Positions 1 through 9,600 are shown, numbered from the stretch's first letter. The stretch is DNA of 32,038 nucleotides from Nemertoderma westbladi (GCA_032718475.1 JAUCBJ010006873.1:1-32038), one strand, 5' to 3'. The notes: generated from the sequence alone by a model not told the origin. Numbers and translations are program-made.

Positions 1-666
1 TAAGGCCGACATAAAGTATTTAAGGTGAGACTTACAGATAAGGCCGAACTAAAGTATTTAAGGTGGGACTTACAGATAAGGCCTAACTAAAGTATTTAAG
101 GTGAGACTTACAGATAAGGCCGAACTAAAGTATTTAAGGTGGGACTTACAGATAAGGCCTAACTAAAGTATTTAAGGTGAGACTTACAGATAAGGCCGAA
201 CTAAAGTATTTAAGGTGAGACTTACAGATAAGGCTGAACTAAAGTATTTAAGGTGAGACTTACAGATAAGGCCTAACTAAAGTTTTTAAGGTGAGACTTA
301 CAGATAACGCCGAACTAAAGTATTTAAGGTGAGACTTACAGATAAGGCCGATCTAAAGTATTTAAGGTGAGACTAACATATAAGGCCGACCTAAAGTATT
401 TAAGGTGAGACTTAAAGATAAGGCCGAACTAAAGTATTTAAGGTGAGACTTACATATAAGGCCGAACTAAAGTATTTAAGGTGAGACTTACAGATAAGGC
501 CGAACAAAAGTATTTAAGGTGAGACTACAGATAAGGCCTAACTAAAGTTTTTAAGGTGAGACTTACAGATAAGGCCGAACTAAAGTATTAAGGTGAGACT
601 TACAGATAAGGCCGAACTAAAGTATTTAAGGTGAGACTTACATATAAGGCCGACCTAAAGTATTTA
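1..666. repeat. 38-bp satellite array, about 17.5 copies
   Basis: Direct tandem repeat of a 38-bp AT-rich unit containing 'taaggccgaactaaag', then 'tatttaaggtgagac', then 'ttacaga'. Units differ by a few substitutions. Near the left end, units with gccgaact/gtggga alternate with units carrying gcctaact/gtgaga, giving a short 76-bp higher-order period. The array runs off the left edge. On the right it stops abruptly against a LINE fragment. There are no spacers, so it is not a CRISPR array. Confidence 0.97.
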
Positions 667-965
667 AAGCCCACTTTGAAAAGCTCCTCAATAATGACAG
701 GGTATTGCCTGATAACTTCATAGAAGTAAAAGTGTCTGAGTCTGTACTCCCAGATATTCCCATCGGCAATATCTCCTTTGCAGAAGTGAAGGCTGCTGCA
801 AAGAGCATTAAGACCAATCGTGCCAGTGGAGTAGATGGTGTTCCCCCTGAGGTCTTTAAAATACCTGAGTGTTTAAAGCTCATCTATCCCATCATAGTAG
901 ACATGTACCGAACAACAAGAGTCCCACAAGAAATGAAAACAAATAAGTTGGTGCCAGTTCCCAAG
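667..965 (+). pseudogene. Internal fragment of a LINE reverse transcriptase
   Basis: About 300 bp matching 13037..13333 of the LINE nested in the Gypsy element, with roughly 95% identity by eye and a last ~95 bp almost identical. It encodes the N-terminal RT stretch with the SGVDGVPPEVFK motif, ending at LVPVPK. Both edges are sharp: the 38-bp satellite on the left and unrelated DNA on the right. It has no start, catalytic box or 3' end, so it is a dead internal piece rather than a 5'-truncated insertion. Its right edge happens to read caagtaagt, like a splice donor. Confidence 0.9.
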
Positions 966-1156
966 TAAGTTGTCCGTTGAATAATTTGGGATTCCAAAAT
1001 GGATTCCCGACATAATGGGCACTTAGGGTCGCCTTCGGAAAGGATTGGTGTAATGCACTTCTGATGGTAAATGTGCCGACATGGACCCAACTTGATTAAG
1101 GAATGACGCGACATTGTGAACTGGCAAACAGCACAGTTATCCTTATATTTCTGCAT
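884..1156 (-). pseudogene. Small RING-H2 finger ORF with a foreign 3' end
   Basis: The minus-strand ORF, from the only in-frame ATG at 1156, encodes a complete RING-H2 pattern near its N terminus: C-x2-C-x14-C-x-H-x2-H-x2-C-x11-C-x2-C, ending CPLC. RING-H2 domains bind two zinc ions and usually recruit E2 ubiquitin-conjugating enzymes, so an E3 ligase or adaptor origin is likely. From about position 965 downward the frame reads antisense through the LINE fragment, so the last ~27 residues are not original. The native C terminus has been lost or displaced. The source could be a host gene fragment, a retrocopy or a transposon-borne RING. No promoter or splice signal is convincing. The zinc pattern is certain; expression and function are not. 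Confidence 0.7.
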
Positions 1157-1250
1157 ATCGTTTTGTTTTTTTAGTATAATATATATGTGTACATAAGAAT
1201 ACAATTTTTATTTATAGTAATAACTGCTTTGAGCGTCTATGGTGGAGAAG

Positions 1251-1469
1251 CGCTGATGGCATAACGAAACGAATCGAAAGAAATTATAAGAACAAAATGT
1301 AGCCACGGGCGGAACTATATGAGCAATTTTTATATAATGATTTTGGATATTTTTTAAATGTAGCCACGGCCGGAACCCCAACCGAAATTTAAATTTCGAT
1401 TCGTTTTCGTTACGCGTTTAACAATCCGATCAAATATTCGCTTCGTTTCGTTTCGTTATGCCATCCCTA
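1251..1469. mobile_element. hAT-like MITE, about 219 bp
   Basis: Terminal inverted repeats: gatggcataacgaaacgaa at 1255..1273 is matched in reverse complement by the segment ending at 1465 (tttcgttatgccatc). The interior is AT-rich with two 'atgtagccacgg' motifs and no coding potential. Flanking 8-mers tggagaag (1243..1250) and tggaaaag (1470..1477) match at 7 of 8 positions. Eight-base duplications are typical of hAT elements. The outer four bases of the two ends differ, so the exact termini are uncertain. Confidence 0.7.
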
Positions 1470-1940
1470 TGGAAAAGTACCTATTTCGAGCCTACTATTT
1501 TCGAATGTCGGATGGTGTGTTATTAGTTTTAATACCGTCCATAAAAACATGCCATGTCCAGTTTCCATGTGTTATTAATATTATATGACATTATATTCAC
1601 ACCTCCACCCCCCCCCCCCCCCCACCCCTTTGTCCACCTCCTCGCGCGCATATCCCCCCCCCCCCCCCTAATTTTTTATATTAGCTATTTTTTTTATGTT
1701 CTAGAACATATTATCTATTCATTTAATATAAAATATAAAACTTTTGTTCTAGAAAAAATATATAATTTGTTAATCTTTTTAATTTTTGATTGTATGTTAT
1801 CGGTACTGGTATAGCCTGGGTGACCATTTTTGACCAATTTTAATTAATCAATTAGATACTTCCACGGCATTTTTTTGAAAACTTTTTTCTTAAATATGGT
1901 TTGCTAACTTCGATTTAGTGGTAGCTTGTAAATTTTTTTT
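1470..1940. other. AT-rich non-coding DNA with C homopolymers
   Basis: No gene seen. Two long C-rich homopolymer tracts lie at about 1605..1626 and 1654..1669. The ORF across them is proline-rich low complexity and is not a credible gene. Confidence 0.6.
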
Positions 1941-2106
1941 GGTAGCTAGTGTTTCTTTAAGGTAGCTAGTGTTTTTAAAAATACCAAAAAAAAATTATTT
2001 TTCTGCCTTTATTTAAAACTATAGACACCATTTTTCAATAATTTCTAGAATATATTTTTTACTATAGTATAAAAAATACTAGCTAATAAAAAAAACACTA
2101 GCTACC
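1941..2106. repeat. Imperfect inverted repeat of 'ggtagctagtgttt'
   Basis: The sequence ggtagctagtgttt occurs twice on the left (about 1941 and 1962). Its exact reverse complement aaacactagctacc ends at 2106, with a further partial copy (actagcta) just before it. Between them is AT-rich sequence with a smaller palindrome around actatagt. It could fold as a hairpin of about 150 nt or be a degenerate foldback MITE. No target duplication is obvious. Confidence 0.6.
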
Positions 2107-2955
2107 ATAAAAATATATACTAAGGTTCTAGAACATTCACCATTATAAAAAAAAACACTCAACTGGGGGTGTTGACAGGGCGAAGTACCGGTAGTACTTA
2201 TTAAAAAATACCTCATTATCCATTTTGCCCAGTTCCATTTAGATGTTCTATATTTTCAAATAGCTAAACATTGTAGAATAATGAATTCATAATCGGAGGA
2301 AGCGTTGGGTTTAGCACATCATCCTACAGTCGTCTATTAGCTTGCAAAACTTTAGGACGCATTGATGTAAAGTAAACTGCACAAAATCCTACAGAGAATA
2401 ATCAAATGCGATAATATTAGTTCTAGAACATTATTTCCATGGTACAAATAGGCAATTCTTCGTTACGATTATAATTGATATATTTATTCGTCTCGACGGA
2501 ATTCACGGTACCCGTGTATCTCAGAAAAGTGAAAAAAGTTTTGTCTGTGTTTATGTAGGCATGGCGGGATCCATTCCACTTCACGTGTACGATAGTTCGT
2601 TAGTAATAAACGTTAACAGTTCTCTTTAAGGGTAATGTTTTTTACTTTAGTTTAGATTGAAAGACGTTAGTACGTGTGGGACATTTATTATAGATTGGGG
2701 GGACCTGCAACCGCACGTGAGATTAGAAGTAACACTCGAAGTAAGAACCAACAAACAACGTGATTTATAAATATTAATAGGCGTTTATGATTAAGGAAAC
2801 GCATTGCACTAACATTCCTTTAGAATTAACAGATTGCCAAGTAACTACCAATTCTATTATCATAAACACAAATAAAATAGCAGAAAGCTTCTGGAACATT
2901 TGGTTTCCAAGAGATACCAAGAGATAGGTACTGTTAAAGACATGATTCCTATATA
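2107..2955. other. Non-coding DNA, nothing recognised
   Basis: AT-rich sequence without a credible ORF, RNA gene or repeat on either strand. Confidence 0.5.
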
Positions 2956-3199
2956 AGTTTCTGAATTACATATTACGGTTTCTGAATTACATATTACGCT
3001 TTCTGAATTACATATTACGCTTTCTGATTTACATATTACGGTTCTGAATTACATATTACACTTTCTGAATTACATATTACGGTTCTGAATTACATATTAC
3101 GCTTTCTGATTTACATATTACGGTTCTGAATTACATATTACACTTTCTGAATTACATATTACGGTTCTGAATTACATATTACGCTTTCTGAATTACATC
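2956..3199. repeat. 20-21-bp minisatellite (ttctgaattacatattacg)
   Basis: About 12 tandem copies of a 20-21-bp unit. Variants gct, ggt and act at the unit junction alternate, and some units have gattt for gaatt. The pattern of variants repeats over three to four units, implying block duplications. The last copy decays at about 3199. Confidence 0.95.
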
Positions 3200-3309
3200 T
3201 TGAAAAGGTGTAGTAGACAACTAGTCCATTAGACAACTGTTCAATATGTAATACAAAACTCACAAATATCTATTAAATATATATTAATTAAAATTTGACG
3301 GACATGTTG

Positions 3310-3500
3310 ACAGACAGACAGACATACAAACAGACAGACAAACTGAGAGACAGACTGAGATACAGACATAGTGATTAGATAATTCAAAATATTAAAACAG
3401 ACATCGACATTAAGAAAAATCCTAACAGTAAACATTTCAGATTGCTTATTTTATTACCTTTTTAATATTTCGATGGACAGACAGACAGACATACAGACGG
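3310..3500. repeat. Scattered GACA/CAGA microsatellite
   Basis: Short runs of 'gacagacagacag' type repeats occur at about 3310..3368 and 3474..3500, separated by AT-rich sequence. The cysteine/valine/serine-rich ORF across the first run is a translation artefact of the repeat. Confidence 0.75.
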
Positions 3501-3689
3501 AAAACCAGCCATTACTCGAGAAGTAAAAGAGATCTCGCTAAGCCGTTTCCAGATTTGAAATCCGCATTAAATTCTACTCTAGATGAAATAAAAAAACAAA
3601 AAACGAAAATTTTGACCTGAGGGGGGGTGTACCCCCCCCTTAAGTTAACATGTGCTAATTATATGAAAAGCCATACTCAATATATGAGT

Positions 3690-4135
3690 ATGTTGCAGAA
3701 ACTTGTTGCTGCAACTTGTTTCTGCAACTTATTTCCGAAACTTGTTTCAGCAACTTGTTGCTGGCCCCCCCTCACACACAGAAACTTGTTGCTCAAGAAA
3801 ATAACAATTATTTCAAAACAAATAGCTAACATGTCCAGTCATATATAAATAATATCAAATCGCTGCATTTATCGAATATTACTGTAGCTATAATATAAAA
3901 ATTGGATGTAAAAAAGTTTTTTAAAAAAGTTGCTGGACCCCCTCACACACAGAAATAAGTTTCTGAAACAAGTTGCAGCAACTTGTTGCTGGACTCCTCA
4001 CACACAGAAACAAGTTGCAGCAACAAGTTTCTGTGTGTGAGGGGGTCCAGCAACAAGTTTCTGTGTGTGAGGGGGTCCAGCAACAAGTTTCAGAAACAAG
4101 TTGCAGAAACAAGTTGCTCCGTGTGAGGAGGGCCT
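3690..4135. repeat. Composite palindromic repeat of gcaacttgttgc and cctcacacacagaaac
   Basis: Two blocks (about 3690..3795 and 3928..4135) are built from the near-palindrome gcaacttgttgc, variants with ttctgcaac, and the module 'ccccctcacacacagaaac'. The first block has the module in one orientation. The second starts in that orientation and switches near 4012 to its reverse complement, which then repeats with a ~36-bp period. The region could form extensive cruciforms. It may be the core of a foldback or MITE-like element, but no clean termini or target duplication are visible. Confidence 0.85.
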
Positions 4136-4145
4136 AAAAGTTGTG

Positions 4146-4314
4146 TTTGCTTCCCCTGCAAGCCTTTTATTATATTTAATAAATTCACAATATTCTGGAA
4201 CATTTTGTTTATCTCATAAGTAACTGGGAAACAATGCAATACCTATATAAAATACTACTGTAGCATGTGGATATTCATACTTAAGCAAAAAGTATGGTCT
4301 GCAGGGGAAGCAAA
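4146..4314. repeat. 15-bp perfect inverted repeat flanking ~140 bp
   Basis: tttgcttcccctgca at 4146..4160 is the exact reverse complement of tgcaggggaagcaaa at 4300..4314. The interior is AT-rich and non-coding. This resembles the arms of a small MITE, but the flanks give no convincing duplication. Confidence 0.6.
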
Positions 4315-4620
4315 TACATGCAACATTCGAATGCTCATATCTCAGCTATTTCCCAACCAAATTCAAATATTTTTACATAATATTTGGAATCCTCGCGCGA
4401 CCAGCTTTCTATTGTACCAACTATTGATACGCTATAAGGTTGAAGAATAACCGCAGTACGACTGACGCAATATCGATGCAGACTCCTTTTTTAAACACTT
4501 GTAGCTAAACAATGAAAGCAAAAATAAAAATTAAGACTCACACACTAAGGAGAAGGGATCTGAAACTATTTATGTTACATTCAAATGCCATGAATCTAAT
4601 AAAGATTTGTAGAAAAAGTT

Positions 4621-4640
4621 GGGGGGGGGGGGGGGGGGGG
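4621..4640. repeat. G homopolymer, 20 bases
   Basis: Uninterrupted run of about 20 Gs in otherwise AT-rich DNA. Its length may be unreliable in the assembly. The ORFs crossing it on both strands are not credible genes. Confidence 0.9.
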
Positions 4641-4869
4641 CAGGTGCCTAAAATGTACAGTAAACAACGTCTAAAAAAAGACTTGGTGAGTTGGTGAGCA
4701 TTTTCTCGACGTACACCCTGGGCAACATAGTATCGCACAGCCATTCACAATTCGTATAGTTCGCACATGCAAAGACTGGGCAGATAGGAAAATAAGTGAG
4801 AAACATTTCATCCAGCAATTACACCCCACACTCAATACACAGTACGTGCAACCACATAACACTGGCTGG

Positions 4870-5262
4870 TAGGTAATGCCGGTAAATATAACACTTTTCT
4901 GATTTGCACGTAATTTAATAATTTTTTCGGACGCAAAATTTGTAATATTTAAATTTCTTCGGCTCTAAATTACATTATATCCCGTTTTGTCATACTGTAT
5001 GTTTGCGTTATACTTTAGTTCAGTGCTCTTCGTTCATTGTACATACAGTAGTGGTGCAGTCAGACAGTAGCAGTAGTATTGTAGTAAGTAGTACCGGTAG
5101 CTGGTTGACAGTAGTCTAGTTTTTTACATTTGTGAGTAATCTCCGTATGCCCTGATGAAGGCCTGTATTTATATTATTGTTTGTTTTGCAATCTATAATA
5201 TAGTGGCTGAAATATTGGCAACTAAATTTTCTCTCGGTCATTCGATAATAGATCAGTCTCAA
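4870..5262 (-). mobile_element. Possible 3' LTR of the integrase-bearing retroelement
   Basis: On the minus strand the integrase reading frame passes through a polypurine run, ggggggagg (5271..5263), of the kind that primes plus-strand synthesis next to a 3' LTR. The following sequence begins ttgagactg and contains a TATA-like stretch (about 5165..5176 on the plus strand). It is non-coding with GTA-rich simple sequence around 5045..5110. The left limit is arbitrary because I see no second LTR copy in the window for comparison. This is inference from order and composition only. Confidence 0.35.
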
Positions 5263-6279
5263 CCTCCCCCCATTGATATGAATCCGCTTTTGCAAATTCT
5301 ATTCGAACCTGATTCAGTAATGCTATATGATCAATAGCAGACTTACTTATTGAAGTTGCATTGTCTAATGCACTTATATTATCAGTAAGTATATTTCCTA
5401 TATTTGGCCCTCTGCCAAACATTATTTGATGTGGTGAAAATCCATTATTAGCAGGCCAGGCATTTTTAACAAAGGAAGCCATTTGCAAAATCTTATAATC
5501 TTTATAAGTTGGATTTTCCATCTTTATCCTTTGATATATTTCCTTGATGAGGCCATTATGACGCTCGGTCATACCATTGCTAAATGGTGAGTATGGGGCA
5601 GTTACCTCGTGAAAGACATTGAGTTTGTTGCAGAATTCTGTGAAACTAAGGGCACTGAATTCTCCACCATTATCACTCCTCATTACTCTGTTTGGAGGTC
5701 CAAATATAAGGCACCATTTATCAAGAATTGCAATTTGGACGGATTCTGAGAGTTTATTAGGTAATAAGACAGTCATGCTAAATCTTGAAAATAAATCAAT
5801 TATGTGTAACACAGGTTTAGTGATTGACAGAAAGAAAAGGTCAAGTCCGATTACATCATTAGTAGTATTGGCTACAGGTAACCCCACAATAGGATTACTA
5901 GGCTTTCTGCCAATACATTTGCATGTTTCGCAACTGTTGGTGACTTGTTGCACAATGTCATTGTAATTGTTGCCACAGTTGGCTATAGAATCTTGAATTA
6001 ATTTTATTAATATTTCCTTTCGAGGGTGGGCAAACTGTTTATGTAACTTTGATACATCTGCATAGGAAAGCTGTATTTTATCAGGTTTAGAATTATAAGT
6101 TAGTAATTCATTTGCTTCAGATTGATCTTTTGTGTGTATGGTTGTAGAATAACTAGAAGAAGGTGGTGAGATATTAATAGCACTATGACCTGATGATAAT
6201 TCAATAAGGTGAATTTGTTTGCCATTAACAAAAGCCATGTTTTCTTTAACATGTAATATCATATCTAGCTTTGCCAGTG
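5222..6279 (-). pseudogene. LTR-retrotransposon integrase, fused in frame downstream of the receptor exon
   Basis: This is the C-terminal ~350 residues of a 622-codon open frame (ATG at 7090, stop near 5222). Residues are numbered from that ATG. In order there is a protease-to-integrase linker with the SSGH motif (about 303), then an HHCC zinc-binding domain with H350, H355, C387 and C390. The integrase core follows, with D417 (LDLFF), D473 (SDNGGEF) and E509 (MTERHNG). The D-E spacing of 35 residues is canonical. Retroviral-type integrases join cDNA to target DNA using this DDE triad. All catalytic and zinc residues are intact and there is no frameshift, which is unusual for a fragment. No Gag, RT or RNase H is attached: the frame ends soon after the core, at a purine tract. 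The clade is uncertain, Copia-like by the HHCC and SSGH style. Confidence 0.8.
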
Positions 6280-7130
6280 TTGCAGCGGCGTTTATGGATG
6301 GACTCGGTTGCTGAGACAACTGCGCAGTTTCCACAGGAATGACTTGGAGTTCATGATCCTCCCAGTTATCCACAGAAACACCTTCATCCTCCTCTTCTTC
6401 TACAGTAGATGGGGATCTTTCTTTTATCCTGAACGACGGCCATGTTATTCTAGATCTTTTGATTGAACTTTTGAGGCCAGATGCATTTTCGTCTGCTACA
6501 GATTTATCAAAATTATATTCTACAGCGTGAATGTCAACATCCGCTTCATGATTCTTCACTGTTTCCTCTGTGTCATTGTCAGGGTTTCGGCTCTTCAAGT
6601 TGTTATGCTTCTCTTCGAATCCGCTACTGGATGTGTTTATTGTGATAGACGGTAATACCGCTTCAACGATGTTTGGCTCTCGCGATACCTGCGTTGTAAT
6701 TGTACCGGGTGGCGATGAACTTGTGTCAGATATTCCACGACGAATCAACGCAACCTCTGCATATTGACCCCCAATACCACCGATCTGTGTAGTGCATTGA
6801 TGTAGAGCTGCTATCGTAGATTTTTTACCCCTGACTTTGCGTTTTATTCTTCTAGCGATGGCGAATATCTTGTAGTAGATCACTAGTATTATCGGTAGCG
6901 GTATCCAGTACACAAATACCGCTACTGCTGTTGTCACATAAGGGTTGTCGTTGTACTGGGTGTAGCAATCAGTCTCACTTACGGTTCTCATACCCACGAA
7001 ATATGGCCACCCTATGATTACAACAGAGAAGGTCACCAATGCCGTTATCCATGTTCCTATTATTGTGATAACCGCTATGGTTTTGTTCATGTTGTTTCGG
7101 TAGGAAACCGTGTTGCTAACACTCCAATAC
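6280..7130 (-). CDS. Muscarinic-receptor-like GPCR, second coding exon (TM4, TM5, loop 3)
   Basis: The exon starts at 7130, right after the acceptor 'tttgtttcag'. Its first base completes the Arg codon of DRY begun in exon A, and the next residues are Y-W-S-V. TM4 follows, then the extracellular-loop-2 cysteine in RTVSETDCY, TM5 with the NPYVTT start and IP at the conserved TM5 proline, and a long charged loop 3 with an acidic EEEEDE run. Muscarinic receptors couple acetylcholine to G proteins at the plasma membrane and have just such a long third loop. Compared with vertebrate muscarinic receptors, the TM5 Thr at 5.39 is kept, but Thr 5.42 is Val and the TM4 Trp 4.57 is Phe. Near 6280 the frame passes without a stop or an obvious splice donor into retroelement integrase sequence. 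TM6 and TM7 are not visible in the window. The right limit is exact; the left limit is estimated. Confidence 0.85.
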
Positions 7131-8227
7131 CTGAAACAAAGTTGAGTAGTAATTACACATTGTGAAACATGGACAAAATTATGATTATTAGTAAATAATA
7201 ATTTATTTGATATATATTGGACTTACACCAACTCTTCCGTTATTTCGTATTTTTATCTAAATAAAGAGTTTTGATCACCTTTGAAGTGTTTAAAGAATGA
7301 TAAATCAATTTTCACTTGCAGTTAATATAAAGTTAAAATTATACAGATTGTATATATTTGATAGATGACAAAATAGGGGATGGGGCATTTTGTTATTATA
7401 GATCAATATCCTGACATCAGAACTGTAATCGGATCTATTTTTGTTTAATTTCCACTAATGAAATTTACTTTCTCTTATCTTTAATTATCCCATGGCTTCG
7501 TAATTTCCAATAATAGGAATTGACGTTAAGTAATATAAGTAACCAACTCTTTGGTAATAAATACTCTTGCAAATAATTCCAGTGGAAGAAGTAAAGGGAA
7601 AATGGGTAAATTACTTCTCTGTAGGAAAGTAGTGGGATGTACCTGTTTGTTGGCCAAACTGCAGCCTAGTTGGTGAACTAATCAACGGCCAAGCAGATAA
7701 TCAGTTTTTAATCCTTTGGCTGCTGTTCCTGGGCTCGGGGCAGCGCCTTGTTCCCCGGGTTCCAGGACATTTCTTTTACAATCAGTTGTAATTTAACTAA
7801 TTTGCGAAACCTAATTTAGTTTCTGTTCAAAGAGAATAGCTAATTTTCGAGTATGTTTTTATTCTCTCACACTAATCAACTATTGTCTGGTTCTCTTTCA
7901 CCAAATGGATGTGAGAAGAGATGACAGAGAGGTCCGCATATACACCACTCCGAATTTTGTATTTCTCAATTCCTAAAACGAGCTAAGGGTTTAACATGGC
8001 GAGAATTCCATTTTGGCGAATCAATAATATGACGTTTCTGCGTTTTATGATCAAATAAGTGAAAGGAGCAGTTTACAGTGACACATATACCAACCAACAT
8101 ACTAAAATAATTATTTTGATTATAGTCGAAATTGACTTTGCTTTCACTTTCGATGTTAGATAAAGTTAATATCAAAATGTATCAATAATGATGTATTATC
8201 GTAGTTTTATATTATTTTATAAGTTGG
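7131..8227. other. Receptor intron, no further feature seen
   Basis: This is the 3' part of the large intron on the minus strand, with the acceptor AG at 7132..7131 behind a short T-rich tract. The remainder is AT-rich with a more GC-rich patch at about 7720..7770. I see no credible ORF, RNA gene or repeat. Confidence 0.6.
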
Positions 8228-8239
8228 TTGTATGCCATA

Positions 8240-8474
8240 AGAAGGCGGGGTAGCTCAGTTGGTTGAGCGCCGGGCCTGCAATCTAATGGTTGTAGGTTCA
8301 GCCCCGCCAGGGTCCACTCAGCCTTTCATCCACTGGGGTCGATAAAATGAGTACCAGTTAAATAACTGGGAGCAAATCTTGGGATAGGAGTAGCGCCCAC
8401 CCCTACCCTCGGGTAGCAGCTATCGAAAGAGGAGCCTTCGGGTCGCCTCCGGCTTCGGCCGACTGTTTGCTTGC
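8240..8474 (+). mobile_element. tRNA-derived SINE with 12-bp target duplication
   Basis: The flanking duplication ttgtatgccata is exact at 8228..8239 and 8475..8486. The 5' head (8244..8308) is tRNA-like. It has a perfect 7-bp acceptor pairing ggcgggg/ccccgcc, an A box around tagctcagttgg and a B box ggttcagcccc, which together form an internal RNA polymerase III promoter. The anticodon arm is short and mispaired, so it is not a working tRNA. A central core, 'gggtcgataaaatgagtacc', resembles the core of mollusc/cephalopod-type SINEs as I recall them. The tail ends ttgcttgc. The intact duplication implies a fairly recent insertion into the receptor intron. Confidence 0.92.
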
Positions 8475-8666
8475 TTGTATGCCATAGTCTTGGATCTATT
8501 AATTTTCGATACCTTATATGTAAATACACCAATATACCGGTAGTAAATATAATTATCGGAATAAAATAAATACCATTAAAATATCAAACATTTGTCTGAA
8601 ACTCGTTTCTTATTAGTTAGTATATAAGACGATGTGGGGGTCTGCTAATTCTTCCAGTTCTAGTTA

Positions 8667-9600
8667 TCATAGGGTCGGAAGTAGGAAGGTTACGAGCTGC
8701 AGTTCCATTATTATTACATGAGTTGACTGTGTGACAGTATTATCTGTTAGAAATCCTTTGGGTAATAATTCGGGTTGAATTGGTCTAATGAAGATTCTAT
8801 TTCGCCAGAGTACACCTGTGGAGTGGAGGTAAACTCTAGTCTGTACAGGCAATGATTATTGGAACCAACTACTGTGGCTAATTTATCCCATCTCCGAGAT
8901 AATGGATTTTGAACAATGACTGTTGAACGGTCATGAAGAATGGTCATAATAATACTTTCGTTTTTCAGCAGTTTGTAAACGGTTCTGATCAGCTATATTT
9001 GTATCCATCTGCCAATCTGCATCATAGGACCGCCAATGAGTAGGTATTAAAGATCTGAATGGGTGATCGAAAACGATTGGGCTGGTGATAAACCATCTTG
9101 ATAAGGCGTATTGCGTAATTCTAGAAGGCCTGTTAAGAATTCCTGTGAATGGATATCACCGCCTGTTTTGGCTAATAAATAATTATTTTTTTTACATTAC
9201 TTTCGGCATGTCCGTTTCCTCTTGGATAATATGTGGAAGACAGCTCCCATTTTACTCCCAATTCACTTAGGAAACGCTGCATTTCCTCTGCTTTAAATTG
9301 TTGGCCATGATCTGATGTTAAAATGTTGGGTACTCCAAACATTGCAAAATATGATCTAAACCCTGACATAGTGTTGGAAGCAGACAGACAATTATTCAAT
9401 GAATGTACCAAAACATATCCAAAAGTGCGATCGGCATAAATAAGATAATGTTTGTCACTATATTGAAAAAAATCAGTTGAAACTGATTGGAAAACTCTGG
9501 AAGGAACTTCATGGTGTAGCATTGGGTCATTTGGTAGAAGTGGGCGGATTTTTTGGCATTGTAAACAAGATTATACCATGTTTGTAATATCTAATGTGTA
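8667..9600 (-). pseudogene. Gypsy integrase (broken)
   Basis: Minus-strand fragments show an HHCC zinc domain with CLQC after an in-frame stop near 9573. A DDE core follows, with D in STDFF, D in TSDHGQQF and E in GHAESN. The C-terminal module reads with NPLSRRWDK, and in another frame GVLWRNRIFIRPIQP, typical of the Gypsy integrase tail. At least one stop and two frame changes disrupt it. It is the 3'-most coding part of the Gypsy element. Confidence 0.85.

Noticed and set aside
1-666. CRISPR-like direct repeats
   Set aside because: The 38-bp units are contiguous with no spacers, and the window is clearly eukaryotic.
667-968. LINE fragment as a host exon with a gtaagt donor
   Set aside because: It is a near copy of the LINE RT, has no credible branch site or acceptor context, and the donor-like sequence can be chance.
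1554-1814. Proline-rich ORF
   Set aside because: It is created by C homopolymers and has no other features.
3241-3435. Cys/Val/Ser-rich ORF that could look like a small secreted protein
   Set aside because: It is a translation of the GACA microsatellite.
4512-4744. ORFs crossing the 20-G run on both strands
   Set aside because: Low-complexity translations of a homopolymer of uncertain length.
8244-8308. Functional tRNA gene
   Set aside because: Acceptor and D arms pair, but the anticodon arm is short and mispaired, and it is the head of a longer SINE with target duplication.
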